Source: Bacteroidales bacterium (GTDB lineage: Bacteria > Bacteroidota > Bacteroidia > Bacteroidales > UBA932). From it: a DNA stretch of 49,080 nucleotides. The DNA lies in contig JAGBSL010000028.1 of the NCBI GenBank assembly GCA_017631875.1, forward strand, positions 1 through 49,080. The letters run 5' to 3'. Position 1 is the stretch's first letter. Each line of letters opens with the position of its first letter. Both the position numbers and the translations under genes were made by a program. The notes under the pieces were generated by a model. It was not told the origin of the DNA. It made no database searches and worked only from the letters and a program-made list of their open reading frames with translations. Shown here in pieces: positions 34,137 through 43,712 of the stretch.

Positions 34137-35453
34137 TTACTTATACTGAACCTTCTGGAACCATATATCATGGATGTTGAAACCTACCACAAACGTTGCA
34201 TATCGTTCCCTGATCATGTTGTTTCTTGTGCTTGCCCTCTGTCCGAGATCCACTCCAAGAGTGAGTCCGTTATAAAGTCTGAAGACAGGAAGAGTGACTC
34301 CAAGAGTAATACCCATCGAATTGATATTGTTGCCGTTAAGCTTATAATACGACTGATCGTAATAGACTCCTGCCCTATATGCACACCTTCTCAGATAATA
34401 CCTAATGTCATTTCGGTTAGGCACGATCTCGAATCCTGCACGGAAGGACTGTGAAACAGCAGATGAGAAAGTCTCCATATCACTCTTTACCGAGAATCCG
34501 CTTGCGGAATCAAATCCTGAATTTCTCCAGTCTGACCTGAGGTAGTTGAACTCAGCGCTCCACTTCTCTCCACCCTTGAAGGAAATTCCTACTCCAAGTT
34601 CATCTGCAAACTTCAAACCCGACTTACGCAGATCCAACGACTCATTCTTCAGTGTGTCAGTCACGCTGTCCTGATTAGCGTATCTGTAGTTGAGAACAGT
34701 TCCCTTCAAAGAGGTGCTCAACCTGTAGGTGGCTCCTATGATCATCGAAACATCACCTCCGAGCTTCTGCTCATACTGCAGACCGAACTTTCCTGTAGTT
34801 CCTCTCACCATAAGGTCGCTTCCGCTGTTCACTGACCTGTATGAAGAGTTGGAATAGTCCATATTTGTAACCTTATCTATGTTACCGAAGTAATAGATCG
34901 CCTCAGCACCTAAGGAAAGACGTTTCCAGAAAGTGACTCCAGCACCGGCAAACACCTGATATACGCTACCTGTACCATATGAGTCGTATGATATGTTTCC
35001 TGTCTGTCCGATGATGTTCGGATCTGTCTCGATAGAAGAGAAGTCATATCCCACATCACTGAAAGGAGTTATACCGACCATAAAGGCAGAAGAGCGGTAG
35101 ATAGGGAAGCTCATCACGAAATTGTAGATGTTAAACGTGTTATGAGCGGATCTGAGGTCTCCCTGTCTGTAAACCTTATTGCTCTGCTGCAGACCGAAAT
35201 CGGCCATGAAAGAGAGAGAGTCTCGCGCTGTTACTGCCGCAGGATTTAGATAATTGATGAATCTCCTGTTCCTTGTAGCCAGACCCACGCCTCCCATGCT
35301 CTTATTGAATGCCGTGCCTTCCTGCGATATGTCACCTATTCCATAAATGGAATAAGGCGAATACGCACCATAAGTGCCATCCTGCGCAGACACGCAGACA
35401 CTTATGATGAGAAACACTGACAGCAAAAATATTCGTTCAATCCTTCTAATCAT
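34137..35453 (-). CDS. Outer membrane beta-barrel protein, FadL-like
   Basis: 438 residues with a signal peptide (ending CVSAQD). After it, YSPYSIYGIGDI and LNPAAVTARDSL (an NPA motif as in FadL/OMPP1 barrels), then alternating beta-strand patterns to the end. It is probably an outer membrane channel for hydrophobic or small molecules; substrate unknown. It overlaps the 3' end of coaX by 8 bases. Confidence 0.75.
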   Translation of the reverse strand: MIRRIERIFLLSVFLIISVCVSAQDGTYGAYSPYSIYGIGDISQEGTAFNKSMGGVGLATRNRRFINYLNPAAVTARDSLSFMADFGLQQSNKVYRQGDLRSAHNTFNIYNFVMSFPIYRSSAFMVGITPFSDVGYDFSSIETDPNIIGQTGNISYDSYGTGSVYQVFAGAGVTFWKRLSLGAEAIYYFGNIDKVTNMDYSNSSYRSVNSGSDLMVRGTTGKFGLQYEQKLGGDVSMIIGATYRLSTSLKGTVLNYRYANQDSVTDTLKNESLDLRKSGLKFADELGVGISFKGGEKWSAEFNYLRSDWRNSGFDSASGFSVKSDMETFSSAVSQSFRAGFEIVPNRNDIRYYLRRCAYRAGVYYDQSYYKLNGNNINSMGITLGVTLPVFRLYNGLTLGVDLGQRASTRNNMIRERYATFVVGFNIHDIWFQKVQYK

Positions 35454-36153
35454 ATTGTAAAGCTATTAAAGCCAACCCCATAAGCACAAGGTTACAAACT
35501 ACAAAGATGGAGTTTTTCCTCCTTTTTGCAAAATAAATCGCGTCTCCACCGGTAAAAACACAGATATTTTCGGGTTTGCGCGCGACATATCCGTCAATTT
35601 CGAACATTATGCCCGAAATGACACCGGAATTAATGGACGATACAATATCCGTACCAGCCTCAGGAACATCCTCCGGAGCATCAAGCAGAGGAAGTGACTT
35701 GGAATACCTGTAAAGAGATCTGAACCTGGTATGGCATCCAGGCGAAATGCAACCACCTTCAAAGTTTCCGTCCTTATCAAGGAAGTCTATCGTAAAGGTT
35801 GTTCCGAAATCGAATATAGTGCATGGACGGCTCTTGAAAAGATAGCGTGCAGCTATAACGGAAGCGGCCCGGTCAGGGGTAAGGTACGTAGGTATCGCAT
35901 ACTTCTGCTCAAGCATGTCGCTGTCGAGTATGATCATCCTTCCGCACTCCTTCTTTAGCCTTTCCACATTCTGCTCTGAAAAATACCTCACGCTGCTGAG
36001 GACTATCTTTTCAGGTTTTTCCTTTGCGATAAGCGAAAGGATGAAGTCAAACATCCTTTCACCCTGGTATCTGAAAGTCTTTCCAAGGGTCATACCGTCT
36101 GCCCATGACGCCTTCAAGGCAGTATTTCCTATGTCTATCAACAGATTAGCCAT
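35446..36153 (-). CDS. coaX: Type III pantothenate kinase
   Basis: 235 residues. Catalyses ATP-dependent phosphorylation of pantothenate, the first step to coenzyme A. ASKHA-fold motifs are LLIDIGNT (4-11, phosphate 1), LTPDRAAS near 92 (the type III G/PxDR motif) and IFDFGTTFTIDF near 114 (phosphate 2; DxGTT rather than the more common DxGTA). The start lies 2 bases after mfd. The end overlaps the outer membrane protein gene. Confidence 0.95.
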   Translation of the reverse strand: MANLLIDIGNTALKASWADGMTLGKTFRYQGERMFDFILSLIAKEKPEKIVLSSVRYFSEQNVERLKKECGRMIILDSDMLEQKYAIPTYLTPDRAASVIAARYLFKSRPCTIFDFGTTFTIDFLDKDGNFEGGCISPGCHTRFRSLYRYSKSLPLLDAPEDVPEAGTDIVSSINSGVISGIMFEIDGYVARKPENICVFTGGDAIYFAKRRKNSIFVVCNLVLMGLALIALQYD

Positions 36154-36155
36154 AA

Positions 36156-39100
36156 TTACAGCATCTTTAATATCTTATAAGCCTTTTCAAGGCTGTCTAC
36201 ATTCCTTACCACTATCCTGAGCCTTCCGTCAGGCTGCTTCACCTCGAACACATTAGGATGTGCGCTGACATTCTCCAGTACCTTGGAGAATTTATTGGAC
36301 CTGTAATACTGAGACAGAGGATTAGATATGAAGAAGGCGATAAGGACGCCATTCTTTACTATTATCTTCTCGAAACCGAGACTCTTTCCCAACTGCCTTA
36401 TCCTTACTATATCAAACAGCCTCTCAAGCTCCACCGGCATGGTTCCGAAACGATCCGTTAGCCTTGACTTCATGTCCAAGAGTCCCTTCTCGGAAGAAAT
36501 GGAATCCAGTTCCTTGTATATCCTAATTTTCTCTGCCGTCATGTCTATATAACTGTCCGGAATGAGAGCCAGCTGATCCGTCTCGATAGTACAGTCCGAG
36601 ATGAAGTTCTCGGTAGTGGTCTTGGTAGCGATGCCGGTCTCCATACCGAGTTCCTCCATTGCTTCCGCAAGGATCTTCTGATACGTTTCAAAGCCCATAT
36701 CGGTGATGAATCCGCTCTGCTCGGCTCCCAGAAGGTTTCCGGCACCACGGATATCCAAGTCCTGCATCGCGATATTGAATCCACTACCTAGGTCGGAGAA
36801 CGACTCGATCGCCTTGAGACGGCGTCGGGCATCGTCCGAAATCGACACCAGAGGAGGAACTATCAGATAGCAGAATGCGCGGCGGTTGGAACGGCCGACG
36901 CGTCCGCGAAGCTGGTGCAGGTCGCTAAGACCTATGTTCTGCGCCTGGTTGATGATTATAGTGTTGGCATTAGGGATATCGAGACCACTCTCGATGATCG
37001 TAGTACAGAGAAGCATGTCATAATCCCCTGCCATGAACTCAAGGATCTTGTTTTCAAGAACCTTAGCTTCCATCTGGCCATGAGCCACACATATCTTCAT
37101 ATCCGGCACTATCCTATGCAGAATATCATGGACGGACTGAAGTTCCTCCACTCTATTATGAACGAAGAATATCTGTCCTCCCCTGTTGAGCTCATATCTG
37201 ATGATCTTCCTGATCTCATCATCGTCAAAGAGCATGATTTCAGTCTGCACCGGAATCCTGTTAGGCGGAGGAGTCGAGATTATCGACAGGTCTCGCGCAC
37301 CCAGGAGCGAGAACTGGAGGGTTCTCGGAATCGGAGTAGCCGTCAAGGTAAGAGTGTCCACCGAAGCCTTGAGCTGACGCAGCTTCTCCTTCGCGCTCAC
37401 ACCGAACTTCTGCTCCTCATCGATGATCAGCAGACCGAGATCTTTGAATTCGAATCCCTTTCCTATAAGCTTATGGGTACCTATCACGATATCTAGAGTA
37501 CCCGCCTTGAGCCGTTTCTGGATATCCGCAATCTCTTTCGCTGTCCTCAGACGACTGACATAATCCACGTTACAAGGCAGATCCTTCAAACGGCTCTGGA
37601 ATGTCTTGAAATGCTGCAGGGCAAGGATTGTGGTAGGCACAAGGACGGCCACCTGCTTACTGTCTGCAACAGCCTTGAACGCAGCACGGACTGCAACCTC
37701 TGTCTTTCCGAATCCAACATCTCCGCAGACAAGTCTGTCCATAGGACAATCGTCCTCCATGTCCCTCTTGACAGCCTGCACAGCCTTCTCCTGATCCGGG
37801 GTATCCTCATACATGAACGAAGACTCGAGTTCCTGCTGGAGATATGAATCCGGAGAAAAAGCAAAACCTTTGGAGCTCTTACGCCTCGCATACAACTGTA
37901 TGAGGTCCTTGGCGATATCCTTCACTTTGGACTTTGTGCTTGCCTTGAGGTTCTGCCATACCTTCGATCCTAGCTTATGTATCTTTGGAGGCTCGGAATC
38001 CTTTGATTTATAGCGTGATATCTTATGGAGCGAATGCACTGATACAAAGACTACATCGTTGTCTTTGTATGTAAGCTTCACGACCTCATGCATCCTTCCC
38101 TTGTCATCCCTCATGCGCACAAGACCTCCGAAGATACCTACTCCATAGTCGATATGCACTATATAATCCCCTATCGAAAACGACGTAAGATCATTGATGG
38201 TCAGCTGCTCGCTCTTCTCCACAGTACGCCTGATTGTCACCCTGTGGAACCTGTCGAAGATCTCATGGTCACTGTAGCAGCAGACCTTGTTCTCATGGTC
38301 TATGAATCCGTTATGGATATTGCACTGGGGAACGAACTCAGGCATTATGCCGGAATTCTGGGACAAAATAGACTTGAGTCTGTCCAGCTGAGACTGCTTT
38401 TCACCATAGATGCGCACCCTATAGCCCTCTTCAAGACGCTTCCTTATGTCTTCTGTAAGAAGTTCGAAGTTCTTGTTGAATGTAGGCTGTGGAGCTATGC
38501 TGAACCTTATAGATGGCTCATTCTGTCTTGAAAGAGGCACCTCCAGATAAATCTTCCTGAAACGCTCGAGGAGCGGAAAGAACGCCCTCTCCTTATACAT
38601 ATCCGACGAATCCAGCCACAGAAGCGTATCCGGAGGCAGGATATCAGCAATCTGGACACAAGTCTCCCCTTCCTCATCTGACGGCGCCAGATCCGGATAG
38701 ATTTCCGCAGAGACAACCTTCTCTTTAGAAAGCTGAGTGTTGCAGTCAAATATGTTTATAGAATCAATCTCATCACCGAAAAACGAGATACGGAACGGAT
38801 CGTTATAAGAATATGAGAATATGTCTACGATAGCTCCTCTTATGGCGAACTGTCCAGGTTCTGCCACAAAATCGACCCTCTCGAATCCGCTGTTGAAAAG
38901 AGACTCTACAATGCTCTCATGGCTTATTTCATCACCTACATTGAGCTTTAGCAGCGAATCCTTGATGCTTGAGGGAGCCGGTATCCCTTCCTCAAGAGCG
39001 GAAGGATAAGTAACGATGATCAGCTTACCCTCCTTATTATTTATGATGCTGCCCACGGCAGCGGTCCTCTGGACACTGAGAGAAGCCTTATAATTACTCT

Positions 39101-39344
39101 TTTCAAGGCGCCTTCCAGAATCAGGAAGAAAGAATACGCAGTCTCCCTCTATAAGATTATAAAGGTCCACCGCACAATACTCGGCAGATTCCCTGTCCGG
39201 CATCACTATCATCTGAATACCGTCATGATCGAGACCGGCCACGACGAACCAACGGGCCGAAAGAAAAAGCCCGCTGCAGAAGGTTTCCGACTTGCCGGAA
39301 ATTTCCGTCGCAAGTGCGTTTATGGATTTTGTACTTATTAACAT
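36156..39344 (-). CDS. mfd: Transcription-repair coupling factor Mfd
   Basis: 1062 residues. Removes RNA polymerase stalled at DNA damage and recruits UvrA. The order is a UvrB-homology region (to about 330), then the RNA-polymerase-interacting (CarD-like) domain around GDYIVHIDYGVGIFGG, a superfamily 2 translocase with VCGDVGFGKTEVA (Walker A), IIDEEQKFGV (DEEQ box), QLRGRVGRSNRRAFCYL (motif VI), and the C-terminal TRCF domain. It is a little shorter than the E. coli protein. It heads the envelope operon to its left, and its start flanks the proposed oriC. Confidence 0.97.
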   Translation of the reverse strand: MLISTKSINALATEISGKSETFCSGLFLSARWFVVAGLDHDGIQMIVMPDRESAEYCAVDLYNLIEGDCVFFLPDSGRRLEKSNYKASLSVQRTAAVGSIINNKEGKLIIVTYPSALEEGIPAPSSIKDSLLKLNVGDEISHESIVESLFNSGFERVDFVAEPGQFAIRGAIVDIFSYSYNDPFRISFFGDEIDSINIFDCNTQLSKEKVVSAEIYPDLAPSDEEGETCVQIADILPPDTLLWLDSSDMYKERAFFPLLERFRKIYLEVPLSRQNEPSIRFSIAPQPTFNKNFELLTEDIRKRLEEGYRVRIYGEKQSQLDRLKSILSQNSGIMPEFVPQCNIHNGFIDHENKVCCYSDHEIFDRFHRVTIRRTVEKSEQLTINDLTSFSIGDYIVHIDYGVGIFGGLVRMRDDKGRMHEVVKLTYKDNDVVFVSVHSLHKISRYKSKDSEPPKIHKLGSKVWQNLKASTKSKVKDIAKDLIQLYARRKSSKGFAFSPDSYLQQELESSFMYEDTPDQEKAVQAVKRDMEDDCPMDRLVCGDVGFGKTEVAVRAAFKAVADSKQVAVLVPTTILALQHFKTFQSRLKDLPCNVDYVSRLRTAKEIADIQKRLKAGTLDIVIGTHKLIGKGFEFKDLGLLIIDEEQKFGVSAKEKLRQLKASVDTLTLTATPIPRTLQFSLLGARDLSIISTPPPNRIPVQTEIMLFDDDEIRKIIRYELNRGGQIFFVHNRVEELQSVHDILHRIVPDMKICVAHGQMEAKVLENKILEFMAGDYDMLLCTTIIESGLDIPNANTIIINQAQNIGLSDLHQLRGRVGRSNRRAFCYLIVPPLVSISDDARRRLKAIESFSDLGSGFNIAMQDLDIRGAGNLLGAEQSGFITDMGFETYQKILAEAMEELGMETGIATKTTTENFISDCTIETDQLALIPDSYIDMTAEKIRIYKELDSISSEKGLLDMKSRLTDRFGTMPVELERLFDIVRIRQLGKSLGFEKIIVKNGVLIAFFISNPLSQYYRSNKFSKVLENVSAHPNVFEVKQPDGRLRIVVRNVDSLEKAYKILKML

Positions 39345-39624
39345 TTGCCCTTATTTTCTGTTGATAACCTGTTGGTAACCCTGTTGAAATCTAATGAAAA
39401 CTAAATTCTCCAAATAATTATTTTCCGTATATTACGGTACCTGAAGTCAAATTCAAAATAATTTAGCAAGATTTTTCCAAGAACTTCACAATAGGCTTAT
39501 CAACAGTTATACACATTGTAAGTATTTGATTGTCAGCGCACATTTTCGGTTATCAACATATTAACAGCAAAATAATCAAAAACATACTTTAAATAAATAT
39601 ATCTATATTTGTATATATTTTTTG
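39345..39624. other. Candidate chromosomal replication origin (oriC)
   Basis: A 280-base AT-rich gap between divergent mfd and ruvB. DnaA-box-like 9-mers (consensus TTATnCACA): TTATCAACA inverted at 39359-39367, TTATCAACA at 39497-39505, TTATACACA at 39507-39515, TTATCAACA at 39550-39558, plus weaker TTACCAACA inverted at 39370-39378. TTATACACA is a classical box; the other three share one deviation (A for C at position 6). From 39570 to 39625 the sequence is almost only A and T, suitable for unwinding. Two parS-like sites lie 8-9 kb away and gene strands diverge from here. dnaA is not in the window, which is common in Bacteroidetes. Confidence 0.65.
39604..39611 (+). promoter_or_regulatory. 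-7 promoter box of ruvB
   Basis: TATATTTG matches TAnnTTTG, 13 bases before the ATG at 39625. No TTTG is seen at the proper distance. Confidence 0.35.
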
Positions 39625-40659
39625 ATGATTATGGCAACTGACTTCGACCCGCACAACGCCAACGAGGGCAAAGATAAAGATTTCGACGGAATAATCCGTC
39701 CGCAGGACCTTGAAGATTTCACCGGTCAGGACAAGATCGTGGCCAACCTGAAGATCTTCGTTGCGGCCGCAAAAATGAGGGGTGAATCCCTTGACCATGT
39801 GCTCTTTCACGGTCCTCCGGGACTGGGTAAGACTACCCTTGCTCACATCATAGCCAATGAGCTCGGTGTGAACATGAAGGTTACTTCCGGTCCGATCCTG
39901 GACAAGCCAGGCGATCTTGCCGGTCTCCTTACATCACTTGAGGAGGGAGATGTGCTCTTCATTGATGAAATACACCGCCTCTCCCCTGTCGTCGAGGAAT
40001 ATCTCTACTCGGCTATGGAGGATTTCGTTATCGATATCATGATAGACAAGGGACCTGGTGCACGCTCTGTCAGGATTTCACTCAATCCGTTTACACTTGT
40101 CGGCGCGACAACCAGAAGCGGACTCCTTACTTCTCCTCTGAGGGCGCGTTTCGGTATCACCTGCGCGATGGAATACTATGATACCGCAACTCTGGTCAAC
40201 ATCGTAAAAAGAAGTGCTAATATATTAAAGGTAGGAATCGAGCAGGACGCCGCCTATGAGATTGCCCTCAGAAGCCGAGGAACGCCGCGTATAGCGAACT
40301 CTCTGCTGCGAAGGGTACGTGACTTCGCACAGGTCATGGGAAGCGGCTCCATCGACCTTAAAATCGCCCGATATGCGCTTGATGCCCTTAACATAGACAA
40401 GAGGGGACTTGACGCCATAGATAATAAGATCCTGAAGACTATCATTACCAAGTTCAAGGGTGGTCCGGTAGGTGCGAATACGATTGCAACAGCGGTAGGA
40501 GAGGATCAAGGAACGCTTGAGGAGGTTTACGAGCCGTTCCTTATCAAGGAGGGCTTCATCATGAGGACTCCGCGAGGTAGGGAAGCGACGGATCTCGCCT
40601 ACAAGCATCTAGGCCTTGAAAAAGGCCATATAAATATGGATGATCCGGAGTTATTTTAA
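39625..40659 (+). CDS. ruvB: Holliday junction branch migration helicase RuvB
   Basis: 344 residues from ATG 39625; an in-frame ATG at 39631 is equally usable and a TTG at 39622 is unlikely. Hexameric AAA+ motor that drives branch migration with RuvA, which is also encoded in this window. Walker A GPPGLGKT (about 63-70), Walker [10 protein letters not shown], sensor 1 LVGATTRSG, arginine finger region SPLRARFG and the C-terminal winged helix with [10 protein letters not shown] are all present. It is divergent from mfd across the proposed origin. Confidence 0.97.
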   Translation: MIMATDFDPHNANEGKDKDFDGIIRPQDLEDFTGQDKIVANLKIFVAAAKMRGESLDHVLFHGPPGLGKTTLAHIIANELGVNMKVTSGPILDKPGDLAGLLTSLEEGDVLFIDEIHRLSPVVEEYLYSAMEDFVIDIMIDKGPGARSVRISLNPFTLVGATTRSGLLTSPLRARFGITCAMEYYDTATLVNIVKRSANILKVGIEQDAAYEIALRSRGTPRIANSLLRRVRDFAQVMGSGSIDLKIARYALDALNIDKRGLDAIDNKILKTIITKFKGGPVGANTIATAVGEDQGTLEEVYEPFLIKEGFIMRTPRGREATDLAYKHLGLEKGHINMDDPELF

Positions 40660-40662
40660 TTT

Positions 40663-40695
40663 AACAAGGCTAAACTGAACCGGTTTAGCCTTGTT
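40663..40695 (+). terminator. Hairpin after ruvB, probable terminator
   Basis: 13-bp perfect stem: AACAAGGCTAAAC (40663-40675) and GTTTAGCCTTGTT (40683-40695), 7-base loop. Only three T residues follow, so termination may be weak. Confidence 0.6.
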
Positions 40696-40698
40696 TGG

Positions 40699-40734
40699 CA
40701 ACAAATACCTATCACATGTGATAGGTGTTTGTTG
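40699..40734. repeat. 36-base near-perfect palindrome upstream of frdA
   Basis: Two 18-base arms without a loop and with one mismatch (a G-T pair in RNA). The core ACCTATCACATGTGATAGGT (40707-40726) is a perfect 20-base palindrome. It lies 56 bases before the frdA start. It could be a regulator's operator or a second termination hairpin for ruvB. Confidence 0.6.
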
Positions 40735-40790
40735 CATTATATATATAATATATATAAATTCGCGCTGAAATTTCACTAACACTCTATAAA

Positions 40791-42737
40791 ATGGCCGAAA
40801 AACTTATTTCTAAGATTCCTGAGGGTCCTTTGGCCGAGAAATGGACAAAGCACAAATCTCAGATCCGTGTTGTCAGCCCTGGCAACAAAAGAAAAATGGA
40901 AGTCATCGTAGTCGGTACAGGTCTCGGTGGAGCATCTGCAGCTGCTTCACTCGGAGAGCTCGGCTACAACGTGAAGGTGTTCTGTATCAGCGACTCACCT
41001 CGTCGTGCTCACTCAATTGCAGCACAGGGTGGTATCAATGCAGCTAAGAACTACCAGAACGACAACGACTCTGTTTACCGTCTCTTCTATGATACAATCA
41101 AGGGAGGAGACTATCGTGCACGCGAGGCAAACGTTTATCGTCTTGCTGAGGTCAGCAACAACATCATTGACCAGTGCGTTGCACAGGGTGTTCCTTTTGC
41201 AAGGGAATACGGCGGACTTCTCGCCAACCGCTCTTTTGGAGGTGCGCAGGTTAGCCGTACCTTCTACGCCCGCGGTCAAACCGGACAGCAGCTCCTTCTC
41301 GGTGCTTACGCTGCGCTCAACCGCCAGATCGCTGCCGGTACAGTAAAGAGCTACCCACGCTACGAGATGCTCGACGTAGTTCTCATCAACGGTGAGGCTA
41401 AGGGTATCATCGCAAGAAACCTCGTGACAGGTAAGATCGAGAGATTCGGTGCACATGCAGTGGTTATCGCTACAGGTGGTTACGGTAATGCTTACTTCCT
41501 CTCTACCAACGCAATGAACTCAAACGGTTCAGCTGCATGGCAGTGCTACAAGAAGGGTGCATTCTTCGCAAACCCTTGTTTCGCTCAGATCCACCCTACA
41601 TGTATCCCTGTACACGGTGACCAGCAGTCTAAGCTTACACTCATGTCAGAGTCACTCCGTAACGACGGACGTATCTGGGTACCTAAGAAGATGGAGGACG
41701 TAAAGGCTCTCCGCGCTGGTACAAAGAAGCCTTCTGACATCGCAGAAGAGGATCGCGACTACTACCTCGAGCGTCGTTACCCTGCATTCGGTAACCTCGT
41801 TCCACGTGACGTTGCTTCACGTGCGGCTAAGGAGCGTTGCGACGCAGGTTACGGTGTGAACAACACTGGTCTCGCAGTATTCCTTGACTTCAAGACAGCT
41901 ATCGAGCGCCTTGGTAAGGACGTTATCGCTGCAAGATACGGTAACCTCTTCCAGATGTATGAGAAGATCACTGATGTGAACCCATACGAGGAGCCAATGA
42001 TGATTTACCCTGCTATCCACTATACAATGGGTGGTATCTGGGTAGACTACAACCTCCAGACAACAGTTCCTGGTCTCTACGCTATCGGTGAGGCTAACTT
42101 CTCTGACCACGGTGGAAACCGTCTCGGTGCATCTGCCCTCATGCAGGGTCTTGCTGACGGTTACTTCATCCTTCCTTATACTATCGGAGATTACCTCGCA
42201 GGCAAGTTCAAGGAGCCTAAGACAGACATCAACGCACCAGAGTTCGTTGAGGCTGAGAAGGCTATCACTGACAAGATCGCTAAGCTCTTTGCTGTGAAGG
42301 GTAAGAGATCTGTGGATTCATTCCACAAGGAGCTCGGTCTTATCATGTGGAACAACGTAGGTATGGCTCGTAACGAGGCTGGTCTTAAGGAAGCTATCGC
42401 TAAGATCCAGGCACTCAAGGCTGAGTTCTGGAAGAACGTATTCGTAGCAGGCGAGAACAACGAGTTCAACCAGGAGCTCGAGAAGGCTCTCCGCCTTGTC
42501 GACTTCTTCGAAATCGGTGAGCTTATGGCTCGCGACGCTCTCAACAGAAACGAGTCTTGCGGAGGTCACTTCCGTGAGGAGATGCAGACTGAAGAGGGTG
42601 AGACCAAGCGTGACGACGAGAACTACATGTACGTTGCAGCATGGGAGTACAAGGGTGAGGGTGTTGAGCCAGAGCTCCACAAGGAACCGCTTGTATATGA
42701 GAACATTAAGATCGCTACCAGAAACTATAAAGACTAA
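40791..42737 (+). CDS. frdA: Fumarate reductase/succinate dehydrogenase flavoprotein subunit
   Basis: 648 residues. Catalytic subunit that reduces fumarate to succinate, the terminal step of anaerobic respiration in Bacteroidales. FAD dinucleotide fold [12 protein letters not shown] (about 40-51); the flavin-attachment His74 is in [11 protein letters not shown]; substrate-binding segments are HPTCIPVHG and SESLRNDGR; a late [10 protein letters not shown] and the [20 protein letters not shown] segment are typical. Codon use is strongly biased as for a highly expressed gene. frdB follows 5 bases later. No gene for the membrane cytochrome b subunit (frdC) precedes it. Confidence 0.96.
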   Translation: MAEKLISKIPEGPLAEKWTKHKSQIRVVSPGNKRKMEVIVVGTGLGGASAAASLGELGYNVKVFCISDSPRRAHSIAAQGGINAAKNYQNDNDSVYRLFYDTIKGGDYRAREANVYRLAEVSNNIIDQCVAQGVPFAREYGGLLANRSFGGAQVSRTFYARGQTGQQLLLGAYAALNRQIAAGTVKSYPRYEMLDVVLINGEAKGIIARNLVTGKIERFGAHAVVIATGGYGNAYFLSTNAMNSNGSAAWQCYKKGAFFANPCFAQIHPTCIPVHGDQQSKLTLMSESLRNDGRIWVPKKMEDVKALRAGTKKPSDIAEEDRDYYLERRYPAFGNLVPRDVASRAAKERCDAGYGVNNTGLAVFLDFKTAIERLGKDVIAARYGNLFQMYEKITDVNPYEEPMMIYPAIHYTMGGIWVDYNLQTTVPGLYAIGEANFSDHGGNRLGASALMQGLADGYFILPYTIGDYLAGKFKEPKTDINAPEFVEAEKAITDKIAKLFAVKGKRSVDSFHKELGLIMWNNVGMARNEAGLKEAIAKIQALKAEFWKNVFVAGENNEFNQELEKALRLVDFFEIGELMARDALNRNESCGGHFREEMQTEEGETKRDDENYMYVAAWEYKGEGVEPELHKEPLVYENIKIATRNYKD

Positions 42738-42742
42738 TTGAC

Positions 42743-43522
42743 ATGGATTTGACATTGAAAGTATGGCGTCAGAAAAACGCCAAGGCACAAGGACATTTTG
42801 AGACCTATCAGGTTAAGAATATCTCCTCTGACAGCTCATTCCTCGAGATGCTCGATATCCTCAATGAGCAGCTTATCGCTGAGGGTGTAGATCCGGTAGC
42901 TGTCGAGAAGGGATGCAAGAGCAGCGGTCCAGTATCATTCGATCACGACTGCCGCGAGGGTATCTGCGGAGCATGTTCACTCTACATCAACGGCCGTGCA
43001 CACGGACCAGACGATGAGGTTACAACATGCCAGCTTCATATGCGTAAGTTCAAGGACGGTGACACAATCACTATCGAGCCTTGGAGAGCAAAGGGATTCC
43101 CTGTAATCAAGGACCTCGTTGTAGACCGTCAGGCATACGACAAGATCCTCCAGGCAGGTGGATACGTATCAGTAAGAACAGGTGGTGTTCCAGATGGAAA
43201 CGCTATTCCTATTCCTTACGAGCAGGCTGAGGAGTCTATGGACGGTGCAGCTTGTATCGGTTGCGGTGCTTGTGCTGCAACATGTAAGAACGGTTCTGCA
43301 ATGCTCTTCGTTGCAGCTCGCGTGAGCTCACTCGCTCTCCTTCCACAGGGTAAGGTCGAGGGTGCTAAGCGTGCTAAGGCGATGGTTGCTAAGATGGATG
43401 AGCTCGGATTCGGTGCTTGTACTAACACACGCGCCTGCGAGATGGAGTGCCCTAAGCACATCACAGTATCTCACATCGCTCGCCTGAACCGCGAATTCCT
43501 CTGCGCAAAGCTTCAGGACTAA
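42743..43522 (+). CDS. frdB: Fumarate reductase/succinate dehydrogenase iron-sulfur subunit
   Basis: 259 residues. Carries electrons from the membrane quinol site to FrdA. The N-terminal ferredoxin domain binds the 2Fe-2S cluster with Cys70, Cys75, Cys78 and Cys96. The C-terminal domain has Cys171, Cys174, Cys177, Cys181 and then Cys226, Cys232, Cys236 for the 4Fe-4S and 3Fe-4S clusters. High-expression codon use as in frdA. It is followed directly by a terminator, so the transcript is frdA-frdB only. Confidence 0.96.
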   Translation: MDLTLKVWRQKNAKAQGHFETYQVKNISSDSSFLEMLDILNEQLIAEGVDPVAVEKGCKSSGPVSFDHDCREGICGACSLYINGRAHGPDDEVTTCQLHMRKFKDGDTITIEPWRAKGFPVIKDLVVDRQAYDKILQAGGYVSVRTGGVPDGNAIPIPYEQAEESMDGAACIGCGACAATCKNGSAMLFVAARVSSLALLPQGKVEGAKRAKAMVAKMDELGFGACTNTRACEMECPKHITVSHIARLNREFLCAKLQD

Positions 43523-43543
43523 GTATTTGATACTTAAATAATT

Positions 43544-43571
43544 AAGGTGGTCATTCTACAATGACCACCTT
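43544..43571 (+). terminator. Terminator of the frdAB transcript
   Basis: 12-bp perfect stem AAGGTGGTCATT (43544-43555)/AATGACCACCTT (43560-43571), loop CTAC, followed by TTATTTTAT. Confidence 0.9.
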
Positions 43572-43582
43572 TTATTTTATAT

Positions 43583-43708
43583 TACTTACTATAAAAGTCA
43601 TGATTGATGGAGTTGACATGCCACCCCCGGCCAGGGGGTGCCTGAGTACCGAAGGTACGGGGCGGGGGTCAACGGAATCAATTATGACTTTTATTTCTTT
43701 GATAAGTA
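43583..43708. repeat. GC-rich, highly structured element downstream of hflX
   Basis: Outer arms ATAAAAGTCAT (43591-43601) and ATGACTTTTAT (43684-43694) continue inward as GATTGAT/ATCAATT and GTTGAC/GTCAAC. TACTTA/TAAGTA extend them outward. Inside are two hairpins: CACCCCC-GGCCA-GGGGGTG (43622-43640) and GTACC-GAA-GGTAC (43646-43658), then GGGGCGGGG. Together they make a three-way junction. The G+C-rich core stands out against AT-rich flanks. It may be a structured RNA, a terminator of hflX, or a small palindromic mobile element; I do not recognise it. Confidence 0.65.
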
Positions 43709-43712
43709 TGTA

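Noticed and set aside
41798..41823. Two CACGTG cores in frdA, one as CGTTCCACGTGACG
   Set aside because: Only the left half matches parS; the right half differs at several positions and the sequence is explained by the codons of [11 protein letters not shown] in a highly biased gene.
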